Source: CAZUZS01 sp964624795
GTDB lineage: Bacteria; Calditrichota; Calditrichia; RBG-13-44-9
Reading direction: 5' to 3'
Assembly: GCA_964624795.1 (NCBI GenBank)
Contig: CAZUZS010000051.1
Coordinates: forward strand, 1 to 37,807
Length of the DNA stretch: 37,807 nt
The notes beneath the pieces are model-generated. The model had not been told where the DNA came from and ran no database searches. It saw only the letters and a program-made list of their open reading frames with translations. Below, piece by piece: positions 7,707-14,357 of this stretch. Each line of letters begins with the position of its first letter. Position 1 is the stretch's first letter. The position numbers and the translations under genes are program-made.

Positions 7707-8048
7707 ATGGCAGAGATAGAAGAGAACAATGTTCATATATTAGAATGGCCGGAACAACCGGCAAAGCTGGAACACCAGTTTAACAGCGAGAATCCCTGCC
7801 CGGTCTCGATCGCATTTCAGGATACGCCGGCGAGAGTTGCAATTCAAACCAGCCCGGAGGACCCGCTGAATGTCGATATGGCAATGCACGTCTCGGCGAA
7901 CGACCCGCTGCCGGTCTGTATTCAACTGTGCGAGCCAATTTGCGCGCAGAGCGATTACCAGATTGGCATCGTAATTTTCGACCGCCCGGTAGCAACAATT
8001 ACCATCAGGGGACTAACAAGGTTATTCAATTGTGAGAAGGAGGTTTAG
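7707..8048 (+). CDS. Unknown protein B: short paralogue of protein A
   Basis: 113 residues, corresponding to the N-terminal half of the upstream protein, with the same landmarks: LEWPEQPAKLEHQF, PLNVDMAMHVSANDP, PVCIQLCEPICAQSDY and LFNC. The duplication is tandem, with an 85-bp spacer. The very strong ribosome site (GGAGAAGGAG) before the ATG suggests high expression, perhaps as a multimer-forming small subunit. The substitutions between the two copies are mostly conservative, which argues that both are functional. No family is recognised. The stop codon lies two bases before the start of the next gene, so the two are translationally linked. Confidence 0.75.
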   Translation: MAEIEENNVHILEWPEQPAKLEHQFNSENPCPVSIAFQDTPARVAIQTSPEDPLNVDMAMHVSANDPLPVCIQLCEPICAQSDYQIGIVIFDRPVATITIRGLTRLFNCEKEV

Positions 8049-8050
8049 AT

Positions 8051-8848
8051 ATGGCAAAAAGGGGAAGAAAACCAAAGACCGGGTCGGAAGATATTCAACC
8101 CAAGGCGGCATCTTCGCGGAAGCGAAACCCTGCGGCAGGCGCTCAGAAGAAGACGAACGCCCCCGGTGAACCGATATCGCAAGCTGTTGGCGGGAAATTG
8201 AAAGAACAGATTGGGATCGTCAAGGGCCTGGCAGAAACGACATCGAATGTGGTACAGAAAGCGGCTTCTATCCTGGAAGAAGAGATTGCAGCCGGGATTG
8301 TGGCCGCCCGCCAGGTTGAGGAGCAGTTTATAAATGTGAAGGATCTGCGTGCCGAAAATCCCGATGCCGTAATGCAAAAATTTCGGCGGGACGTGCACCA
8401 GGCGGTGGATATCATCATGGACCTGGTCAATGTGGCCTCCCGGTCGGTCGATGATCTGACAAAGAAGATGATTTCGATAAATGGAGGAACAGGACAGCCA
8501 AGCCCGGCGCCAACCAACGGCCGGAAGGTGCCCAACCTCACCATCCCGAATCCGGTCAAAGCCGGCACTTCGACCGAGATGCCGATGACCCTCCAGAACG
8601 ACAGCGATAAATCCACCGAGACCTTCGAGCTGCACAGCACCGACCTGGTGGACAGCGATGGAAACCGTATTTTGGCGGAACAGATCAAATTCGCGCCGGC
8701 ATCGCTGGCGATAGGGCCGCGCAACTCGGAAACGGTAAAAATAAACGTTACCGTGCCAACTGGAACGGTCGCCGGCACTTACTCCGGTTTAATTCAGGCA
8801 ACCAAATTCGATCAACTGCAGGCCATCCTGACCGTGCAGGTCGGCTAA
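8051..8848 (+). CDS. Phasin-like helical protein with Ig-like C-terminal domain
   Basis: 265 residues in three parts. Residues 1-45 are a basic, disordered-looking tail (KRGRKPKTG, SSRKRNP, KK). Residues about 48-150 are long amphipathic helices without tryptophan or cysteine (for example LKEQIGIVKGLAETTSN and VHQAVDIIMDLVNVASRSV), resembling phasins or apolipoprotein-like granule coat proteins. Residues about 168-265 form a beta-rich domain (LTIPNPVKAGTS, MTLQNDSD, SETVKINVTVP, GTYSGLIQAT) like the NPCBM-associated/Ig-like domains. The start lies two bases after the upstream stop codon, and GGAGG is within the end of that gene. I infer a scaffold or coat protein, possibly of a lipid body, because the next gene makes an isoprenyl diphosphate. 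The phasin similarity is structural guesswork, not a family match. Confidence 0.6.
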   Translation: MAKRGRKPKTGSEDIQPKAASSRKRNPAAGAQKKTNAPGEPISQAVGGKLKEQIGIVKGLAETTSNVVQKAASILEEEIAAGIVAARQVEEQFINVKDLRAENPDAVMQKFRRDVHQAVDIIMDLVNVASRSVDDLTKKMISINGGTGQPSPAPTNGRKVPNLTIPNPVKAGTSTEMPMTLQNDSDKSTETFELHSTDLVDSDGNRILAEQIKFAPASLAIGPRNSETVKINVTVPTGTVAGTYSGLIQATKFDQLQAILTVQVG

Positions 8849-8876
8849 AATTATCGCAAAGCTCCGGAAATCCGAA

Positions 8877-9917
8877 TTGCAGAATGACCAATTAGTAAAA
8901 CCGGTTGAATCTTTCTTAAATAAATATAAGTCAATTACCAACCAGGCAATGTTCGGCTCCATCCCCACTAAGGAGCCGCGGAAATACCTTTACGATCTGG
9001 TCCCTGCCTACCCCAAGCGTGCCGGTAAGGGATTGCGCCCCGGCTTGTGCATTGCCACCTGCCGGGCGTTTGGCGGAAAGCTGGAAGCCGCCCTCCCCTC
9101 CGCCGTTTCTATCGAGCTCTTTCACAATGCATTCCTGGTTCATGATGACATTGCGGACGAAAGCGATTACCGGCGGGGCGAGCCCACCCTTTACAAGGAA
9201 CACGGCATCGGTATCGCGCTGAACGTAGGTGACGCCATGAACGTGCTGAGCATCCGACCGCTGATGGCAAATCTTGCTTCGCTGGGACCAACACTCACCT
9301 GGCAGATATTCAGCGAGGTCGAGCACATGGTGCGGCAATCGGTGGAAGGGCAGGCAACCGAAATCGGGTGGGTTCGCGACAATATTTGGGATCTGAGTGA
9401 AGATGATTACCTGCGCATGACGCTGAAAAAAACCTGCTGGTACACCTGTATTCATCCCTGCCGCATCGGGGCGCTCATCGCCAGCGGCGGCGCAATCGAT
9501 GCGGACCGCTTTAACCGCTTCGGTTACTACATGGGTACCGCTTTTCAAATACAGGATGACATCCTGAACCTGGTGGGGGACAAAAAAAAATACGGGAAGG
9601 AAATTGGTGGCGATATCTGGGAGGGAAAACGCACCCTGATATTAATTCACTTGCTGAACCAGTGTAATCCCGGGGAGAATGAATTCTTACGGCACTTTTT
9701 ATCCCGGCCGCGTCGGGAGCGTCGGGAGAGGGATGTCCGCCGTATTTACCGCCTGATGTCCAAATACCAGAGCATCGAATATGCAATATCCAGTGCCAAA
9801 CAGTTAGCCGGCGGCGCGCTGCGGGAATTCGTTGTGGCATACCGCGACGCCCCGGATTCCGAAGACAAGGATTTTATTCAGAACATCGTTTTATATATGA
9901 TTGAGCGGGATCTGTAG
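8877..9917 (+). CDS. Trans-isoprenyl diphosphate synthase (GGPP/polyprenyl synthase family)
   Basis: 346 residues. It condenses isopentenyl diphosphate onto an allylic primer. Visible features: GKGLRPGLCIA (substrate-binding GKxxRP), the first aspartate-rich motif DDIAD at 90-94 followed by RRGEPTLY, and the second motif DDILN at 227-231 in FQIQDDILNLVGD. The last position of the second motif is Asn instead of the usual Asp, a variant seen in some members. EGKRTLILI is the late conserved stretch. The product chain length cannot be settled from the residues before the first motif; C20 is likely because a geranylgeranyl-reductase-type gene is convergent next door. The start is TTG at 8877, 28 bp after the previous gene, with only a weak ribosome site, so coupling is likely. 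Extra basic residues at about 278-290 (RPRRERRERDVRR) are unusual. Confidence 0.9.
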   Translation: MQNDQLVKPVESFLNKYKSITNQAMFGSIPTKEPRKYLYDLVPAYPKRAGKGLRPGLCIATCRAFGGKLEAALPSAVSIELFHNAFLVHDDIADESDYRRGEPTLYKEHGIGIALNVGDAMNVLSIRPLMANLASLGPTLTWQIFSEVEHMVRQSVEGQATEIGWVRDNIWDLSEDDYLRMTLKKTCWYTCIHPCRIGALIASGGAIDADRFNRFGYYMGTAFQIQDDILNLVGDKKKYGKEIGGDIWEGKRTLILIHLLNQCNPGENEFLRHFLSRPRRERRERDVRRIYRLMSKYQSIEYAISSAKQLAGGALREFVVAYRDAPDSEDKDFIQNIVLYMIERDL

Positions 9918-10085
9918 AGCAGTCTCACGCCAAACGACGAAAGTTATTGAAGTAATGGAGTTGTGGAGTGATGAAGTAATGCAAAAATGTGAAACGTCAA
10001 ACGTGAGATGTGCGAAAGGAATTTCTTACGTCTGGGTTTGGACCGGGATGGAGGCTGGAGGGCGTTAATTTGATTTAGCTGAAAC

Positions 10086-10132
10086 CTACCCCGGAGGGGT
10101 GATTGTTTATCAACACCTCAGGTTGCCGGTAG
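10086..10132. terminator. Hairpin element between convergent genes (possible bidirectional terminator or REP-like repeat)
   Basis: CTACC (10086-10090) pairs with GGTAG (10128-10132). Inside, GGGGTG (10096-10101) pairs with CACCTC (10114-10119), with one G-T wobble, extended by TTG/CAA around a five-base loop. It lies in the 256-bp space between the convergent isoprenyl synthase and reductase genes, where a two-way terminator is expected. There is no T-run on either side, so a dispersed palindromic repeat is an alternative. The same spacer also has TCTCACG (9923-9929) inverted at 10002-10008 and two copies of tgaagtaatg. Confidence 0.5.
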
Positions 10133-10173
10133 AAATAGTCAATAAAATTCGTATGCTGCGAGAAATTGCTTTC

Positions 10174-11655
10174 CTATTTTCCTATGTTTGGCTTCAGCAA
10201 ATCCTTCGCCGCCTGACCCATTAATTCCGCGGCGCCTTTGGTTAGACCCATTCCCCATCTGGCAAATCCAAGCGGATCCCTGGCGGATTCGGTGGCAAAA
10301 TTAAGCCCCATTTTCAATCCATCCATACCCACGGTGAACAGGTGTCCGGGTCCGCGCAGGGCGTGTAAAACACCTTCCACTCCCAGCGACATTGCGGTCT
10401 GCTCCAGCGTTCCCAGCAAAAATTTCAGATTTATCACGTTGCTGGCAGGAAGCAAACCGGCCAGAATTCCGCCCGCCGTCCGCGCGTAATCCGGGTCCAG
10501 CCGCGCCCGCGCCACAATTATTCGCAGCGCTTGCAGCCAAACCGGGTTGAGGCTTCGGTTCCGGATAAACTGGACAATCAAGCCAGCCAGGGCCATGTCA
10601 TATCGCAGGTAGTCACCGATCATTCTGGCATATTCCTGCAATGCCTTTTTCCCGAAATCCTGATTTGCCACACATCGCGCCGCGACCTGGGCAGCCCATT
10701 TCCCGCTGAGGAGCGCATATTGAATTCCCTCACCGTTCAATGGATTGATAAGCCCGGCGGCATCGCCCACCAGCATCACCCGGTCATCCACAATATCCAA
10801 ATCGGGATTGTAGGTGTTGAGCGGCCAGCCTAATACCTTGCCTTGCATGGTCGCATTCTTCAGCCGTTTTCCTAACGTTGCGTCCTTTTCTATCAAACCC
10901 AACAGCAATTCCCGCAGGTGATCTTCCACCGGGGGAATCGTCTCCAGCACCATCCCAATTCCCACATTTGCGGAGTGCGGGCCGGTGGGAAACAGCCAGT
11001 AGTAACCGGGGAAACTGTCACCCGAGAAATAAAGATCAGCCTGGTCGGCAGGTCCCTCCACCCCCTCAAAGTAGCCGCGCACAGCGACAATAAGATTTTC
11101 GTCGGGAATGGCGCTGCCCCGCACCAGCCGGGAAATCAGCGAGCTGCTCCCATCGGCGCCGATGAGCAATTTGGTAAAAAACTGCCGGCTGCCGGACGGG
11201 TGTTTCACTTCCACACGCACGCCGCTGGCGTCCCGCTCAAATCCGGTAACTTTGTGCTTTTCCAGCACCACGGCACCGGCGGATTTGGCGGCTTCAAATA
11301 TCCAGTTATCCAGGATCAGGCGCGGGATAACCCGCCCGTTATCGGGCAGGCCCTCAATCCGCGGAATCGACTGAGAAATCAGCTCTTTTCCATCCAGATA
11401 GAGGGCGGCCTGGCGAATGATATTCGAAAAGCGGTAATCCTCCCGCGCTGCGATTCCCAACTCCTGCAGTTCCAGCAGTGCGGCAGGTCCCACAAAGTCA
11501 CCGCACACCTTATCCCGCGGAAATTTCTGGCGATCCAGCAGAATCACCTTGAGTCCTGCTTTCGCCAGGTGAGCGGCAGCGGATGAACCCGCCGGCCCGC
11601 CGCCGACTACCACCACGTCACAATCGTAACCCGGTTTTATTTGCACTGAAACCAT
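10174..11655 (-). CDS. Geranylgeranyl reductase family FAD-dependent oxidoreductase
   Basis: 493 residues. Flavoprotein of the group that reduces double bonds of geranylgeranyl chains (chlorophyll, archaeal lipids, menaquinone side chains) and that also includes related hydroxylases and halogenases. Dinucleotide-binding VVGGGPAGSSAA is at about 16-27; KFPRDKVCGDFVGP is the GGR-type substrate/FAD loop; IGADGSSS follows at about 166-173; and VGDAAGLINPLNGEGIQYAL, the second FAD motif, lies in the middle (GDAAGLINPLNGEG). The C-terminal 150 residues are helical, as in family members with a membrane-associated tail. It converges on the isoprenyl synthase gene and follows two glycosyltransferase genes with a 188-bp spacer. 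I infer that it saturates an isoprenoid chain in the cluster product. A separate promoter is possible (11739-11767). Confidence 0.87.
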   Translation of the reverse strand: MVSVQIKPGYDCDVVVVGGGPAGSSAAAHLAKAGLKVILLDRQKFPRDKVCGDFVGPAALLELQELGIAAREDYRFSNIIRQAALYLDGKELISQSIPRIEGLPDNGRVIPRLILDNWIFEAAKSAGAVVLEKHKVTGFERDASGVRVEVKHPSGSRQFFTKLLIGADGSSSLISRLVRGSAIPDENLIVAVRGYFEGVEGPADQADLYFSGDSFPGYYWLFPTGPHSANVGIGMVLETIPPVEDHLRELLLGLIEKDATLGKRLKNATMQGKVLGWPLNTYNPDLDIVDDRVMLVGDAAGLINPLNGEGIQYALLSGKWAAQVAARCVANQDFGKKALQEYARMIGDYLRYDMALAGLIVQFIRNRSLNPVWLQALRIIVARARLDPDYARTAGGILAGLLPASNVINLKFLLGTLEQTAMSLGVEGVLHALRGPGHLFTVGMDGLKMGLNFATESARDPLGFARWGMGLTKGAAELMGQAAKDLLKPNIGK

Positions 11656-11689
11656 ATATTCGCCTCACTTTGAATTTGTCTGCTTTTCC

Positions 11690-11708
11690 ATCTCGCAAAG
11701 ACGCCAAG
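11690..11708. repeat. 19-bp dispersed repeat, copy 2
   Basis: Exact copy of the 19-mer at 921-939, here 35 bp upstream of the reductase start codon. It continues as gcgctaag, while the first copy continues differently, so identity stops at the 19-mer. Confidence 0.75.
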
Positions 11709-11738
11709 GCGCTAAGCTGTTGATAGATGCTATATTAT

Positions 11739-11767
11739 AAATTACTGCTGCCTGGTTAATTTGCCAA
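11739..11767 (-). promoter_or_regulatory. Possible promoter of the reductase gene
   Basis: On the minus strand TTGGCA (11767-11762) is followed after 17 bp by TAATTT (11744-11739). A TATAAT lies five bases further on, but at 22 bp spacing. This lies in the 188-bp gap that separates the reductase from the cluster upstream, so independent transcription is reasonable. The match is moderate. Confidence 0.35.
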
Positions 11768-11843
11768 AATTGTAATATTTCATCATTATATATCCGTTAG
11801 TTCGGGCATTTATGCCTGGGAACGATGATTTTTCCTATAGCAG

Positions 11844-13277
11844 TCACAGCGGCGGCAGCAATTCCTGACCGGCATCTTTTTCCACAAGTACCTGATCGTC
11901 TGCAGAAAAAAAATACACCTTCCGGCGCTGATCCGTGAGAAATTCTTCCCGGAGATTTCGCTCCGCTTCATCCTTTGAAGAATAATTGCGATACCACAAC
12001 CTGGCAAAATGTGTTTCATCCTCAAGCCGATATCCGCATACGACGGAAAAAAGCCGGAATTCCGGAAGCTTTCTCAATTCCATCGCACGAACTGTTTCCA
12101 GCCGGCTTACAGGTAAGTTGTGGCGGCTGCTCAGCGCGGCCAGGAGCACGCTTTCGGTGATTCCCAGTTTTTGAAATTCTTCAACTTCAAGCAGACGTGG
12201 TTTGAGCGGCAGTTTTTCCAGAAAATCCGCTGCTTTCCCCGCCGCACCAAAACTTCCATCGTGGATGTGCGACATGTCGCCCGGCTTGATGTTCAGAAAA
12301 CTTTTCACAGCACGCAACATTGTCTTACCAGCCGTTTTTTTGGATGTGGAAATAGTGAAAGGCCGGCACTGCTGCGGTAGAAAATTGAGCCATTGCGGGC
12401 CTTCATAATAAACAGCCGCCACCGGCGTCCGCAGCGCCAGGCATTCGCTCACCTGCATAAATCCGTATTTCACGACCGCCAGTCTGGCAATTTCTATAAA
12501 TCCGAAAAGAAGCTGGTCCACCGGTTGGGCAATCACCCGGGCCCGCTTTTGGAAGGATCCCGGCAGCTTTTCCAACCGATGGCGGCATTTCTCCGGCTGC
12601 CGGGAAAGAAACAAAAATTCCACACCGGGGTCGTCCAGCTTTTTCAACAACGAGATGCCAATGCCTTCAACCTTGCTATCGTAGCCCAAAACGGCAATCA
12701 ATCGATCTCCACTCAATCCCAATTTGTTTTGCACAATCTTTCGCGCATCCGATGGCGAGCTCTCAATATATGGCGGCACCTGGCATAAATAAGGAATCGA
12801 CTTTTTTGCGTGGTAAGAAGTCGGGCCGGTCAATATGATCCCGTCCGCTATCGGACCATAAACTTCGCAAAAATGTTCGGCAAAAAGCGGGTTGTAGGCA
12901 TTATCGAGGATGACAACCGGTTTGCCCAGCTCCGCCGCGCACAAAGTCGCTTCCAGCATCGCCCCGGCTAACGGCACCTCTCCGATTACAACCAGATCAG
13001 GATTGATGGCGGTAATCTGTTCCATAAAAATGCGCCGGTTTTCATTTGCGGCTTCGAAAGAAGCAACCGAAAATGGAATATCCATGTAGTGCACATATTC
13101 CTCGGACTGGCGGATCAGCTCATCCTGGTAGGCACCGCGCCCGGTGCAGAACATGACAATTTCGTGTCCCCGCCTGTGCAGTTCCCGGGCAATTCTCAAA
13201 CTGCGTTTATAAACCCCGATCAGGACCTGCCCATGGTAACTCCCAAAACTATACGCCACAAAAAAGATCTTCACCAC
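11844..13277 (-). CDS. GT-B-fold glycosyltransferase (MurG/UGT-like)
   Basis: 477 residues. The N-terminal half begins with a Rossmann strand and a glycine/helix pattern (MVKIFFVAYSFGSYHGQ, then IARELHRRGHEIVMFCTG) typical of an acceptor-binding GT-B domain, with NPDLVVIGEVPLAGAML in the first sheet. The second half has the donor-domain elements DRLIAVLGYDSKVEG, VEFLFLSRQPE and VVKYGFMQVSECLALRTPVAAVYY. The last corresponds to the stretch where such enzymes contact the nucleotide sugar and discriminate buried monomers. About 120 extra C-terminal residues do not resemble a catalytic domain. The start is GTG (13277, or the adjacent GTG at 13274), with GGGAG just upstream. Likely sugar transfer to the cluster's lipid; donor unknown. 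Confidence 0.72.
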   Translation of the reverse strand: MVKIFFVAYSFGSYHGQVLIGVYKRSLRIARELHRRGHEIVMFCTGRGAYQDELIRQSEEYVHYMDIPFSVASFEAANENRRIFMEQITAINPDLVVIGEVPLAGAMLEATLCAAELGKPVVILDNAYNPLFAEHFCEVYGPIADGIILTGPTSYHAKKSIPYLCQVPPYIESSPSDARKIVQNKLGLSGDRLIAVLGYDSKVEGIGISLLKKLDDPGVEFLFLSRQPEKCRHRLEKLPGSFQKRARVIAQPVDQLLFGFIEIARLAVVKYGFMQVSECLALRTPVAAVYYEGPQWLNFLPQQCRPFTISTSKKTAGKTMLRAVKSFLNIKPGDMSHIHDGSFGAAGKAADFLEKLPLKPRLLEVEEFQKLGITESVLLAALSSRHNLPVSRLETVRAMELRKLPEFRLFSVVCGYRLEDETHFARLWYRNYSSKDEAERNLREEFLTDQRRKVYFFSADDQVLVEKDAGQELLPPL

Positions 13278-13384
13278 TTCTCCCTTCGGCGAAATGAGCG
13301 AAATCCGTGATAAAGCCTGATTTTGAGCATTCGAAACAAACCTGTGTTTCCCAATTTCTAATTGAAAAATTAATTTCCCCTAAT

Positions 13385-14302
13385 TCACAAAAGACCCAGC
13401 AGACGTGCGGTCAGATCGAGGCTGTGCGGAAAACGGACATTTTCGTCATACCACCGTGCTGCATTCCCCGCCACAAAGCCCAGAAAATCCGTATCATCAA
13501 TAACCTGGCGATATCGTCGCTCGATTTTCCCGGCGATGGTTTGGCAATCCTCCCTGCCGGTGTTCACATCCACGCTGATGTAGTGATGGTCGGGAACAAG
13601 GTTGTTGTGCAGCCGGTTTTCCAGGCGGGGCATCAGCACCGGGGTCCCCATTCCAAATCCCTCGATTTCACGGTGGCAGAGATTTCCCATTCCGGGGAGC
13701 GCCAGAATCAGACGATGGCGGCACGATTCTTCTATATACTGGTAAAATTCAATTTTTCGAAAATCGGAATTCAACGTGCCATTTTGCTGCAAATGGGCTA
13801 ATATTTCTCCCCGCCGATGGTATTCGGTGTTTCCGCGGAAGTAGAGGGCTTTACCGTATCTCGGCGTTCGACGGCATTCATCCAGCAATGGCTGAAGGTT
13901 GCCGGTATGTCCCCCGAAGTAAGTCCACGGCTTTATTTTTGTGAACGGATATTTTTGAAACGGTTCATCCCGGTACTGGCATTTCAGATAAACCTGGCAG
14001 CGTTTGTCCTGCAGAATATCCTCCATTCTTACCTCCGCAAACGGCTCCACCCAATCCTGGCAATCCAGAACATGAAAATGACCGGTCTTATCATTTTGCA
14101 GGAAAGCAAGAAAATGGCGAAATTTGAATTTTCTCCTCAGGAATCCGTGGTTTTTCAGTTTGAAATGATCTACCTTACAAATTTGTGTCGGAAGACCCCG
14201 AGAAGTAAGATGTGCAGCAAATTGTTCGAATATCGGCTGTTCCCACCAGCCCGGCTGGGATTTGCAGGTGAACATTGTGTAAGAAGCCTGCGGTTCCTTC
14301 AT
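13385..14302 (-). CDS. Putative glycosyltransferase, CAP10/GT90- or exostosin-like
   Basis: 305 residues without signal peptide. The C-terminal half has GKALYFRGNTEYHRRGEIL, then CRHRLILALPGMGNLCHREIEG (LALPGMGNLCHRE) followed by GTPVLMPRLENRLHNNLVPDHHYISVD (GTPVLMPRLE, LVPDHHYISVD). This order, with a 'costume' in which an invariant arginine/lysine helix precedes 'gxPVlmp...yisv', is the signature of the donor-binding part of CAP10 (GT90) and exostosin-like enzymes. The N-terminal 110 residues are unassigned. It lies 107 bp upstream of the GT-B gene and 55 bp downstream of the ligase/acyltransferase gene, on the same strand. I infer sugar transfer; donor and acceptor are unknown. Confidence 0.6.
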   Translation of the reverse strand: MKEPQASYTMFTCKSQPGWWEQPIFEQFAAHLTSRGLPTQICKVDHFKLKNHGFLRRKFKFRHFLAFLQNDKTGHFHVLDCQDWVEPFAEVRMEDILQDKRCQVYLKCQYRDEPFQKYPFTKIKPWTYFGGHTGNLQPLLDECRRTPRYGKALYFRGNTEYHRRGEILAHLQQNGTLNSDFRKIEFYQYIEESCRHRLILALPGMGNLCHREIEGFGMGTPVLMPRLENRLHNNLVPDHHYISVDVNTGREDCQTIAGKIERRYRQVIDDTDFLGFVAGNAARWYDENVRFPHSLDLTARLLGLL

Positions 14303-14357
14303 AGGACATTCTTCATGTTTAAATTTCGCCTCCTGCTACTTTGGTTGCTTTGGCGAT

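Noticed and set aside
10918..11586. 222-codon plus-strand frame inside the reductase gene
   Set aside because: The minus-strand frame has clear FAD motifs; this one has no domain and no ribosome site.
8877..11655. Claim that the window encodes archaeal-type ether lipid synthesis
   Set aside because: Only the synthase and reductase steps are present; the glycerol-1-phosphate and ether-forming enzymes are missing.
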